64,000 nt of DNA from Coniella vitis (Eukaryota > Ascomycota > Sordariomycetes > Diaporthales > Schizoparmaceae). Positions 1 to 9,280 of this stretch are shown here, in pieces; position 1 is the first letter of the stretch; every line of letters begins with the position of its first letter. The notes under the pieces are model-generated. The model was given only the letters and a program-made list of their open reading frames with translations, was not told where the DNA came from and did not search any database. A program made the position numbers and the translations under genes. The DNA lies in NCBI GenBank assembly GCA_011317545.1, contig WUJK01000016.1, positions 1 through 64,000 of the forward strand, read 5' to 3'.

Positions 1-370
1 CCTCTAAACGCTCGGCCTATAAAAGCTATACCCTCGACTTCTATACTATCCCTAGCACCTTAGCGCTTACCTTAGGGAATATAGTATAGCCCGTAAACCG
101 CAACTAGCCTAATATTCCGCCGACGGACTATATAGCGAATCTGTAAAGAACTAAAATTAGTAATCGAATAGGAATACGATATACGGCCCTCGCAAGGTAT
201 AGCCTATTATCTAGGCAAGGCTGTAATAGTCGAGATATTATACGTAAACCCGTTATATATAGGCAGCCGTTATATATAGTAGTATAGTACGTAAACGCGA
301 GGCGCTAAGTAGAAATAAATCCGTAGCTAAAATCTAGCTATAGATTATTTACCGGCTTATATAAGCTATT
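1..370. other. RIP-degraded AT-rich DNA, unassigned
   Basis: TpA-rich sequence with scattered CpG and no open frame. It lies directly left of a degraded TIR element. It resembles mutated coding or transposon DNA, but no family could be recognised in any frame I read. Confidence 0.6.
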
Positions 371-916
371 ATATAGAGGTCTATAGCGCTTACCGTCCTA
401 AATTTCAAAATTTTCACTAAGTTAACTCCGTATACTACTAGTATATAGCTTCTCCATTTAATACCGTCGGGAGCGCTGAAAAATATAAAAAAAAAATTAC
501 CTTTTCTTTTACTTGTTTTTTTACCCGTTTTTTACTCTTTTTTTTTTCTTTATAATAGAAAGGGAGAATTAAGAATAAAAATAAGAGTAAAAAACGAGTA
601 AAAAAAACGAGTAAGAAAAACGATTGAAAAAAAGAGTGAAGAAAACGAGTAAGAAAAACGATTGAAAAGAACGGTATAAAAAACGGTTTAAATAATAGGT
701 AAAGAACGGGTTAAAAAAGAGTAAAAAAAGACGGTTTGAAAAACGGGTGAAAAACGAGTAAAGAAAACGAGTAAAAAACGAGTAAAAAACAAGTAAAAAA
801 GCTAGTTATACTAATAGTATATTTACTGAAATAGATAGTATATATAGCTATATTTCCTATAAAAATTAAATCGAAAATAAAATATAGGATAGTACGTACT
901 ATAGACCTCCGTACTA
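371..916. mobile_element. RIP-mutated MITE-like element, copy 1
   Basis: The left end (371-399, ATATAGAGGTCTATAGCGCT...) and right end (885-916, ...ACTATAGACCTCCGTACT) are imperfect inverted repeats. Both match the TIRs of the cleaner copy at 6265-6732 once C-to-T and G-to-A changes are allowed. The interior (about 540-800) is a purine-rich degenerate tandem repeat of the GAGTAAAAAAC type, equivalent to the 12-bp array in the other copy. No transposase frame is present, so it would be non-autonomous. The superfamily is uncertain; a TA target site as in Tc1/mariner is possible. Confidence 0.7.
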
Positions 917-983
917 TTAGACTAGCTAAGCTATACTGCGGCTATTCTGTTTCTTTTCTTATTTTTTATTTTATTTTTTATAA

Positions 984-1112
984 CGAGAGGTTATTATAGA
1001 TCTAGATATAAAGAGATACTCGGTTATTATACTGGACGAAGCGTACGAGCGTATAATCGTAATTAATATCTTATTTAGCCTCTTGAAGAAGGCTGTGAAT
1101 CGGAGGCTATAT
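984..1112 (+). pseudogene. RIP-degraded DEAH-box RNA helicase fragment
   Basis: A gapless stretch of about 43 codons reads like the motif II region of Prp22/DHX8-type DEAH helicases. It starts with an Arg-Glu pair, then a mutated I-D-P-D-L equivalent, K-R-Y-S-V-I-I, and L-D-E-A-Y-E-R at 1032-1052 (DEAH with H changed to Y, CAC to TAC). An I-L-F-S-L-L-K-K segment ends in R-R. The differences from the family pattern that I can explain are P to L, H to Y, T to I and D to N, all transitions expected from RIP. Homology starts about 70 bp right of the MITE end and stops after the R-R, so this is a short remnant. Such helicases remodel spliceosomes or ribosomes; this piece cannot. Whether it comes from a duplicated host gene or a gene captured by a transposon is not visible. 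Confidence 0.7.
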
Positions 1113-2930
1113 CTCTTAAAAGATTTATTCGATAGCTGAAACTAGATTTAGGCAGTCGGCTATATATTCCTAATCGACGGTATTAATAACGTAGCAAGAA
1201 AAGAGTATAAGTAATATTAGTATCGTAGTAGCCTAGTTAAGAACGCGGTAGATATTCCCTAAACCTTATAATTAAGGGTTACTAGATTTATTATATAACT
1301 TACTTAGTTATATCTGAATAAAATAACGCTATATAATAGAACGGCTAATATAAAGCTTATTGGACGAGCAGCGTAATATCAGCGCCTAAGGTATAATAAA
1401 TATCCAGGTATACCTCGATATATAATATAGTGAGCTTGATTTCTATCGTTACTATTAATATATTCTCAAATAAGCAGGCTAAGGATAAGTAAAGGTTAGT
1501 AATATAAATATACTTATAGGAAACGCAAAAGTACCGACATCAACCGGTCGACTTATTAATATATTTATTTTTTATATATTCCCTTATTCATAACCTAAAT
1601 ATATAATATAATAATATAACTTAGGGTGCTTCCCTATATCTAGCGCGCAAGCTATTACTCCTTTAGTATTATAAACTATTCGCCGCTACTACTAAGGTAG
1701 TGCTTAAGGCAAAAGTTAGAGCCGCTTAACTAGAACGATAGGATACCTCGTACTAAATTTATAAGAGGTAAAGTATATATAGAACGCCGCCGGCAGGTCG
1801 GTTATATACTACTATATATATAGCCAATACCAGGCGGGCTGCTATAAAGTATCTAAGATAGAAACCCTATCCAGAATTCGCCTCGCTGCCTAGTAGTATT
1901 AGTAAGATGATTATTTATACTATATCCTTAGCATCGTTAGTATACCTCTTATAGAGTAAGCTATACTTACCTATATTACTACGATTTCTAAGTCTAGTTA
2001 GATATAATAGTTAAATATATATAAGCCTATTATAGTCGCTAGAATAGGAAAATTGAATATAGTTTATATATTTATAAGAAGTGCTAGGTATCGTAATATA
2101 ATATATCAACTCTAGTAGGCTTACAGTATCCAGACAGCCTAGGCCTATAGGTCTAATAAAACGGAATAAGCCTATATATTTTAGGCAGAATTGCAAAGGC
2201 AATTTAATAACCGATATAATAATATTCTAAGTAAAGTACTTAGAGATTCTAGACTGCTTCTTTAAAAAGTATCGTATCCTATACCTTTAAATGCTATATC
2301 TATATTCTGCAAGAAATATAATAGTAAAGATTTATACTCTTAGCAGAATACTTATAGATGCTAGACTACTTCTTTAAGAATATCGTATCCTATACCTTTA
2401 AATACCGGATCTGGATTTATAAGAAATAAAGTAGCGAAGAGTATATTATAACGTAATACCTAATACTATTACTAAATTCCAACCCTACTTTATATATTAA
2501 TATATTTATAATAAAGCTACCTATAACTTTCTCTTAAACAACCTTTATTAAAGCAAAAACATTTAACTATCTACCTAAGCCCAGATATAATTATTACGAT
2601 ATTCTCCTAGCCTCCTTATCGAACATAAGCATTTCGGACTATAAGCTATAGATATAAGGCTTATTACCCTATCTACCAGAACCAGATATACGATAAATCT
2701 ACTTCTAGTCGCTCTCCAGTAAGGCAGCCTATATATACGCCTACTCTACTATTAGGCTCTCTAAGCGCTTAATATCTATATTATCTACCTCGATATCTAC
2801 GTCGATAACGCCCCTATTAGCCTATATACTATCGCTATAATACGAGAACTTATTATAGTTTTCCAATTTCCTAAGCTCCCTATAAAGCTATTTTAGCTCC
2901 TTCTATATAAGCTCCTCCTTCTCTATAAGC
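1113..2930. other. RIP-degraded AT-rich block, unassigned
   Basis: No sustained reading frame. An imperfect two-copy direct repeat (about 2238-2300 and 2345-2405, sharing GTATCGTATCCTATACCTTT) suggests a repeated protein or transposon module. On the minus strand the right end (about 2700-2950) grades into charged, coiled-coil-like codons that may belong to the degraded gene continuing at 2930-4870. Confidence 0.5.
2238..2405. repeat. Two-copy direct repeat, ~110-bp period
   Basis: The two units share the run TATCGTATCCTATACCTTTAA and a CTAGACTxCTTCTTTAA segment. Both have RIP-type differences. It could encode a repeated peptide in the plus frame, but stops interrupt it. Confidence 0.55.
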
Positions 2931-4870
2931 TACTAGCTAAACTAGCCGCTCTACTCGTAAATATTAGAGGACTACGCGTATAGGAGATCGCTCTCTACCC
3001 TCTGCTTATTAGTAAGGGACTCGGTACTAAGCTCCTTACCTTAGCTATTATAGCTATTACCTTCTATACTATCGTAACCTCTCGTACCTATACGCGGGTT
3101 CTCGTCCTTTTCCAGTACGTTATATATTATATCTGCCGCTTTATAAGACCCCTACTAGAAGTAATCCATTACCGTCTTATCCTAGCGCGAGGGCGAGCTA
3201 CTACCGCTGGCGTTTATATCTAGCGTTTAGAAGGCGGCTCTCCGATCCTAGGCCTCTTTAAGGTAGCTATACTATCGATTATAGCGGCTCGTTATAACGT
3301 TCCGCGCTATTATAGGGCTATTTACTAGGGCTCGCTTTTCCAGATAGTACTAGGGCGTAAAGCGGTATAGAAAGGGCGGCTATTATAGATAGACGTATAG
3401 GTGCTAGGTATAGTCTTTATATAAGTCCTCTACGGATATACCTATACGTTTAATGAACGTCGCGGCCGTAATACGCGCTGCCTCGACGGTAGCGTTACCT
3501 CGCCGTAGGATATTAAGAATACTCTTAGCCTATATCCGCTCTAGCTTTATTATATCGCTAATCTTACTCTTAAAGTATTTATAGTAGTCGACTATCGCCT
3601 AGCTATTAGCCTCGGCAAGCTTTATATTGTGCGAGACGCCCGACTGGCCTAGAGTAGTGTCTACGCCGGCGCTGGTTTCGAGATCGACCGCTAGTCGGAG
3701 GGAGATAGCGAGGGCGTCTTGGAGCAGCGGGAGCTCGACGATGCGGTAGTCGCTGTCGATTTGGATCCAGTCGTTGTTATTGTTGTTGTTATCGTCGTCG
3801 TCGTCGTGGTTCGCGGTGCTCCCTTGGGAATGTCCACCGCTAGACTTTGAGCTATTATCAGCGGGGTTCTGCGTCTTGGATGACTATGGACAGCCTGGAC
3901 AGAGCCACTTCCACGCTACCCTGCTCTCTGAGATAGTTAGACGGGAGGAAAGTGTTGTTGAGGGAGAAAGGCTGCTTGTTGGCCCGGGGACGAGCCATGA
4001 GAGCCAAGAGAGCCAGGTGGCCAAGGACACGACCACGCTCGCGATAATCCACGCCACCCGAGCAAGAAGAAACGCCATCAGGATGCCGCAGCCCGCCCAC
4101 AACAGCCACGCCAGAGGTCGCGCAAAGAGAGGACCTAGGCCGACGTGTGTAAGGGCTGATACGATGCGGAGAACAGCAGAGGATGGTTTGGTCCAGAGGC
4201 GTAGCAGAGACCATATCCCGCCGAGGGCAGACGCGGGTGCTTGCTGGCCTGAGGTGGTTGTGGCGGTGGTCGTCGAGGTTGTGCTACTGTTTGTAGTGGT
4301 TGTCGTTGTAGTGTTGGTATTGATGGAGCCATCGACGTCGCCATTGTAGTGGGTAAATGTGTTGTGTTGGTGTCTTGAGTGGTTATGCACAATATGAATG
4401 ACAGTAGGCATAGTTGCATTGGTGGGATTGTGCTGCGCCGCGCCGCTAGCAGAAGCTGCAGAAGCCGTAGCAGAAGCAGCATGGTCTTGTGGAGCGACTT
4501 GCGACGAAATATAAGATAAAACACCTTTACCGTCCCGATTCGGAGTGGACGGCGCGGTGTGGCTTACGGAGATGGCCTTGTTGGTGGCAGTGACCCTTAG
4601 GTAGGAAGCTGGAATGAGACCAGACTTGCCATCGCTGTTGGTACCGAACCACCAGGCCTCTGAGTTTGTCGGGCGGAGGTTTGAGATGGAGTCGCCTTGG
4701 TGGAGATCGAGCTCGTCGGGTTTCTTTGCTTTGCGCGTTCGGCGAACAAGTGCGGTGTGGCTAGCGGGAGCAAGAGCCTGGGAAGAAGCGGCAGCCTCTT
4801 CTATAGTGAATGTCGATGTGAGAGGGAAGGCCAGGAAGCATGGAGATGTTTGTAATGATTTGGACGCTCT
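2930..4870 (-). pseudogene. SH3-domain membrane protein gene, 3' part RIP-degraded
   Basis: Read on the minus strand, one long frame runs from about 4870 leftwards. An SH3 domain comes first (about 4700 to 4585: D-E-L-D-L-H-Q-G-D, then W-W-F-G-T-N, then G-L-I-P-A-S-Y-L). A Thr/Asn-rich linker follows (about 4350-4270). Next is a hydrophobic stretch with about two membrane segments (about 4190-4000), then an Asp/Asn run and a helical domain starting W-I-Q-I-D-S-D-Y-R (about 3770 leftwards). The first stop is TAG at 3884-3886, the next TAG at 3599-3601, and stops then become frequent towards 2930. Nearly all are TAG/TAA at sites where CAG, CAA or TGG would restore the frame. No ATG begins the frame upstream of the SH3, so a 5' intron or a lost start is likely. 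SH3 domains bind proline-rich ligands; the cellular role is unknown. It is divergent from the gene at 5319, sharing about 450 bp of upstream DNA. Confidence 0.7.
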
Positions 4871-5318
4871 GCGAAGCTAGATGTGGTTGGTAATTGAGTT
4901 TAGTTGAGAAGGATAACCACCCGGAAAATGAGAACGAGCGGACGGAAAGATGTTCAGAAGTCTAAGGAGAAGGACTACTAACGGAAATGGCTGGCTGGCT
5001 GGACCTTGTGTCCGTTTGCACTGAGCTCAGCCTTGCTTGGTCATATATTACTTTTCGCGATGGTGGCGAATAATACGACAGCAAAATCACGCGCCGGCCT
5101 TGGCAGATACGTGGCCTTTTGATCTGGCTCTTGGATATTTTATACTTTCTCTGGAACGTTGTGACGACCTCGTTTCTCTTGGCTCTATCCAAAAGTTGTC
5201 CAAAACACAACTCATCCTTCGTTATCACCATAGTCAAGACAAAGTTTTCAATCATCCGTAACACGCATAAACAGATAAGACCCAGCCGCCGTCCACCAAC
5301 CGACTTGAGCACCACACT
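4871..5318. promoter_or_regulatory. Shared upstream region of a divergent gene pair
   Basis: About 450 bp of GC-balanced DNA between the start region of the minus-strand SH3 gene and the ATG at 5319. It must hold both promoters if the pair is expressed. I see no convincing TATA box or known fungal operator. Confidence 0.4.
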
Positions 5319-5975
5319 ATGCCCCCCGATCTTGAGCGTCACCTTGTTGTCGGTGTCGCCGTTGTCGCGGCACTGCTTGGTAGTTTGACCTACTACCTTC
5401 GCAGCGAGCCAGCATCTCCTCCAATAGAACAAAGTCCTACTATTGCGATCACGGCCAGCATAATACCAACACCTCGCTGGCAGTCAAGCCTCTGTGTCGC
5501 CCGCAAGGCACTCGACCAGGCCTTTCCAGACACTCACCTCGACATCTTCTCCGTTCTCGACCTCCCAGAGCCCTCGGGCAGCGCTGACCACCGAAACGAG
5601 GCCCCCCCAGGCTTGCATAGCTCTACAAGTGTTCCCAAAGAGCCAACAGACGATGTGATGGAGGCGTGGCGAGTGGCAATGAGCAAGGTGCTGCGATCAT
5701 CACTCTGCAGAGCAACGGCAGACCACGAAGCTGGACACCAGGTCTCTTCGCAGCTGTGTGAGGAGCGCAAACATGCACTGACGCTGGCATCTCGCGCGGC
5801 TCGTGACGCCAGGGTTCGATCGTGGTGGACAAAAGAGGCTGCGGATATTCAACGCCGCACCGACAGCCAGGGCAATAAGGTATTTGGGCTTTGGATATCG
5901 GGCGACGGAGGCGAGGATCTCCCTAGGGATATGAGGTCGGCTGTAGAGAGGCTTTGTGCGTCGGTGGGCAAGTAA
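5319..5975 (+). CDS. Small single-pass membrane or secreted protein, function unknown
   Basis: The frame has 218 residues, ATG 5319 and TAA 5973-5975, with no internal stops and GC-rich codon use typical of the island. Residues about 8-27 form one hydrophobic segment (V-V-G-V-A-V-V-A-A-L-L-G-S-L-T-Y-Y-L) after a short charged start. This could be a signal anchor or an uncleaved signal peptide. The rest is soluble: a Pro/Ser-rich middle (about 85-115) and a C-terminal helical part rich in Ala, Arg and Glu with paired Trp (S-W-W-T-K-E-A). Five or six Cys are spread through it. I recognise no family. It is divergent from the SH3 gene and, unlike most genes here, shows no RIP-type stop. It is the only island gene that looks intact. 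No intron is needed. Confidence 0.6.
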   Translation: MPPDLERHLVVGVAVVAALLGSLTYYLRSEPASPPIEQSPTIAITASIIPTPRWQSSLCVARKALDQAFPDTHLDIFSVLDLPEPSGSADHRNEAPPGLHSSTSVPKEPTDDVMEAWRVAMSKVLRSSLCRATADHEAGHQVSSQLCEERKHALTLASRAARDARVRSWWTKEAADIQRRTDSQGNKVFGLWISGDGGEDLPRDMRSAVERLCASVGK

Positions 5976-6264
5976 AGGAGCATAGGAATATTTGGTTGTG
6001 TCTCTTGGTTGCATTTCATTGATTTCTGGTTGTCTTCTCTTTTGTATTTGTAGAACTTATGCTCGTATTAATTGTTCAGAGGCTTGGCAACGGGATTACG
6101 ATTATAATTACGAGAAGCTCGATGAAGTGTTCCAGGAGATGTTTGGAGGAGCTCTAGCAATAGTATTATCTGCAGGTATCTTGATTATCTGTTCAAATTC
6201 CACTTGTATCTAATACTCGCAATCTATCTTAACCCTTTGTTGTAAACAGAATTTATCATTATAT
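5976..6264. other. 3' flank of the 5319 gene
   Basis: About 290 bp becoming AT-rich towards the MITE. A 73-codon plus-strand frame (5992-6213) overlaps it but has no supporting feature. Nothing else is seen. Confidence 0.4.
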
Positions 6265-6732
6265 ATATACGGAGGTCTGTAGTGCTCACTATCCTATTAT
6301 TCATTTTTATATTAATTTTTATCGAAATCTATTAAAATTTTCTCTTACTTAAATTCGTATACTACTAGTGTATAGCCTCTCTTTTTAGCACCGTCTGGAG
6401 CACCTAAAATATAGAATTTTTCACTCTCTTTCTTACTCTCTTTTTCACTCTTTTTTCACCTCTCTTTTTTTCTATTCTATACTATAAGAAAAGAGAGTGG
6501 AAAAGAGAGTGGAAAAGAGAGTGGAAAAGAGAGTGGAAAAGAGAGTGGAAAAGAGAGTGAGAAAGAGAGTACAACAGAGAGTGCAAAAGAGAGTAAGGTG
6601 AAAAGAAGGAGTGAAAAAGCTAGATGTACTAATAGTGTATTTACTGAATGGATAGTGTATATAGCTATATTTCATAGAAAATTAATTCAAAAATGAAATA
6701 TGGGATAGTGAGCACTGCAGACCTCCGTATAT
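6265..6732. mobile_element. MITE-like TIR element, copy 2 (little mutated)
   Basis: The ends are near-perfect inverted repeats of about 33 bp. The left end has TACGGAGGTCTGTAGTGCTC from 6268 and the right end reads GAGCACTGCAGACCTCCGTA to 6729. Similar subterminal sequence extends inward on both sides (CATTTTT...AATTAATTTT and its partner). TA dinucleotides flank the ends, which fits a TA target duplication. The element is about 465 bp with no transposase, so it is non-autonomous. Its interior is a 12-bp tandem array. It sits between the 5319 gene and the minus-strand gene ending at 6753, and may supply sequence to the 3' end of that gene. Confidence 0.8.
6488..6596 (+). repeat. 12-bp minisatellite inside the MITE
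   Basis: About nine units of AAAAGAGAGTGG, the first five essentially identical and the later ones diverged. The strand asymmetry is strong (purines on plus). The minus strand gives a long Thr-Leu-Phe-Ser frame that is a by-product of the repeat. Confidence 0.85.
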
Positions 6733-6752
6733 GTACTATGAAATCCCACCCA

Positions 6753-7745
6753 TTATCGCCCGCTGCGTCCCGCTGAGGACGCATTTCCTTTGGCCCAATC
6801 GGCAAATGAGCTCGCTCCGGCCACTGTAGCAGGTCTTGGCGTGCCTGGTCCTCGATTCAATACGGCACTGGCAAGGTCGAGTAGGCCATCGCTACGACCC
6901 AGGCTTTGGGACGTACCGGTGTTGGCGCTGGCGTAGGCATTGCTGCTTTTGTCGGCCATAGGCTGGCTGCCGTGCTGTGGTTCGCAAAACAGCTTGATGA
7001 AAGCGGTAGCCTGTGTAATGTCTGCCTCTGCCTGCGCCACTTGTTTTATAAGGCTCTTCCACCGATTATTGGCGTTTACAAGGAACTCGTATGCTTCTTC
7101 TGGGGTCTGCGGGAGGAATTCGGGCTCGGGCTCGGGCTCGGCAGCGTGCTGTTGGGCAACCGGAGGATGTGCGGGCAGCTCGGCGGCTCGAGGAAAGGGC
7201 AAGGTCTGCGCTCGGTAGTGGTCGGGCTGCGGGGCTGGCTGGGCGCGCGACTGGGATGCCAGGTACTGCGGCCATGTCGCGACCTGGCGCCGCGTAATGA
7301 GACTGGGCGAGTACAGCTGCTCTGCGCGACCGATGGTGCTCGGGACGCGCCCGCTAAAGACGGAGCTGTCTGTGGCCGAGGGAGCTGGCGAGGCGGGAGT
7401 AAACGGTCTGAAGGCCGCAACCGGCCCGCTAAAAGTAGTGGCATTGGGGACAGTGGAGCGCCTGTAATCGGCAGGGCCCTGAGTGTGTGCTAGGCCTGGG
7501 CTCTGGCCCAGAGCAGCTTGGTGGGCTGTAATCGTCTCCTGGTAGTCGGGATTCTCTTCAAGCTAGGTGGTGAAGACCTGGAGACGGTCGCGCTCGTCGT
7601 CTGCGATGTCCTGCGAGCCTGCTTGCAGGCGTTCCATGAGGCGCGTGACGAAGTCGAGCTCGGCCAATACTGGGGCCGGCAGCGGTGGATGAGGCGGCTG
7701 GTGGTCTATTTTTTCCGGGCTCGAAGACGGCAAGACGCTAGGCAT
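6753..7745 (-). pseudogene. Low-complexity helical protein, one in-frame TAG
   Basis: A single minus-strand frame of 331 codons runs from ATG 7743-7745 to the stop at 6753-6755, broken once by TAG at 7563-7565 (codon 61). A CAG there would give an uninterrupted 330-residue protein. The N-terminal part is Pro/Ser-rich and then helical (L-A-E-L-D-F-V-T-R-L-M-E-R-L). The middle is a long Pro/Ala/Ser/Gln linker with a Glu-Pro run. A second helical segment (T-P-E-E-A-Y-E-F-L-V-N-A-N-N-R-W-K-S-L-I) lies at about residues 205-250. There is no TM and no recognised domain. The stop is a CpA-to-TpA change, as RIP makes, about 800 bp from a MITE. Readthrough or an assembly error are alternatives. It is divergent from the gene at 9281. 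Plus-strand frames over this region are shadows. Confidence 0.65.
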
Positions 7746-9280
7746 GGCGGGGCGGGCGGGCGATGGTGTTAGAAGGGTCCGTCCGAGCTATGCATGAACG
7801 GTGGACAGACGAAATGGGCGGATGGAAATTGGAACAGAGGGAAGAAGAAGATGAGATAGAAGGGAAAGGAAAGGAGCTGGAGAGTGCAGAAATGGTTTAG
7901 GTATGCAGGCTGCATTGCAAATATTTGGAAAGCTTTAAGTGCTTTGCGATGCGTTTGATAAGTCGCACTTAATGGCAGTCTTGCTGCAAGGTACGCCGCT
8001 TCAGACGCTGGGATACTGCCGCAGCACCTCGCGGCCCAGAGTTACAGGCACCAGGTGGTGTTGTGGTCTGCAGGCTGCCGCCACGACCTTGCAGTAGGCT
8101 TCCAGCGGGTGGTAGTGGCTGTCAGTGGATGTTAGTGGCTGTCAGTGGGCCCTGCCCCTGGTCCCGCGGCTCTGCGGCTAACCGGGCGCTAACCTCTCCA
8201 CAGACTTGGCTGCAGTACTCACTTTTCGCGCCAGGTACCTCCTGGATCGGATCTTCAGGGAACGCAAGTGCTAAAGTACCTCGCCAAGTCCGCCAAGCCT
8301 GCGGAACCCACACTACTGCCAGATCCAATAGTGGGGTCTTTGCGGGTCGCGCCCCGTACTATGTAAGATAAGATCTGCATTACAGCATATGGCACCCAGT
8401 ACACAGTACACTGTCCATAGTATACGGATATTTCCAGCGCCAAGCTCCTTGTCGTTATCTGCTCCGTTTCTTACACCCACTAAATTCTCAACGGCTTCCT
8501 CTCTTTCTTTGCACGCTTTTTCGCCATTTGTCCTCTGCCTCCCACCAGCAACCACTCCTCTTATCTGCGCGACAACTCTTCGCATCGCCGCACCGATAAA
8601 AGACAATTTGCACCTGGCCCTTAGCGCAGTAGCTCTACATCAAATCCTGCTACTATCAGATTCTTGCGCTGCGCCGGCTTATCCTTGGGAAGCCTCTTCC
8701 ATTGTTACTGAGATTACAGCCTAAGCCACGCCGTTTCAGCCATGTGATTTTGCTAAAAGACTGCCTGTTAGGCCGGAGACACCGAATGCATCGACTTCCT
8801 CCTCCATCTTTTGACAATCGCCACCTCTGTGGAAGCTGTCACAGGTCGACCGACATATACCCACTCATACAAAGAAACAAGTCGGCAAAATGGCGAACAA
8901 GAGGAGGGACTCCGTCTGGGAAATGTCGAAGAACATGATACAAGGAGAAAGAGGAGGCGCATAACAGAGATATTGTAGCAAAGGACCAGTCGGTCTTTGT
9001 GCTCAACGTCTTTCGTCGTCTTGAACCTCCTGAAAGCCAGGCTGGACGGAATCACCGTACACGTGCATGCACATCCATTACAAGACTATCTCTGCGACGA
9101 ATGAGTCTCGACTTTCCAATTAAACACGAGGCTTACCGTTGGTCCACCAAGTAAGTGTAAGAAGCAGAATCAAAACGTCTTGGTATCGACACAGACTGTA
9201 CGCCCAATTTCTCTGTTCCCCTTCCAGTTGTGCCAACGCGTTCGAACAAATAATGCTACTCTGCTTAGCCCAATCCTCCG
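7746..9280. promoter_or_regulatory. Long divergent intergenic region
   Basis: About 1.5 kb between two divergent genes. At 8110-8150 there is a short direct repeat (GTGGCTGTCAGTGGATGTTA followed by GTGGCTGTCAGTGGG). Several 60-110-codon frames on both strands lack conserved features and are probably chance. The plus-strand 5' UTR of the 9281 gene likely begins here and may be spliced at 9151-9227. Confidence 0.4.
9151..9227 (+). other. Probable 5'-UTR intron of the 9281 gene
   Basis: The donor is GTAAGT at 9151 and the acceptor is CCCCTTCCAG ending at 9227 after a pyrimidine-rich tract. The 77-bp length is typical of fungi. An upstream ATG at 9101 could open a short frame into the donor, but after splicing it does not join the frame of ATG 9281, which has TAG shortly upstream. 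Confidence 0.45.

Noticed and set aside
6488..6596. CRISPR-like regular repeat
   Set aside because: Units of 12 bp are directly tandem without spacers, in a eukaryotic MITE.
6906..7493. 195-codon plus-strand frame
   Set aside because: Lies opposite the better-supported minus frame 6753-7745, with Gly/Arg composition typical of a GC-rich shadow.
9101..9280. Coding first exon joined to the 9281 gene across the 9151-9227 intron
   Set aside because: After splicing the reading does not enter the 9281 frame, which has a TAG just upstream of its ATG.
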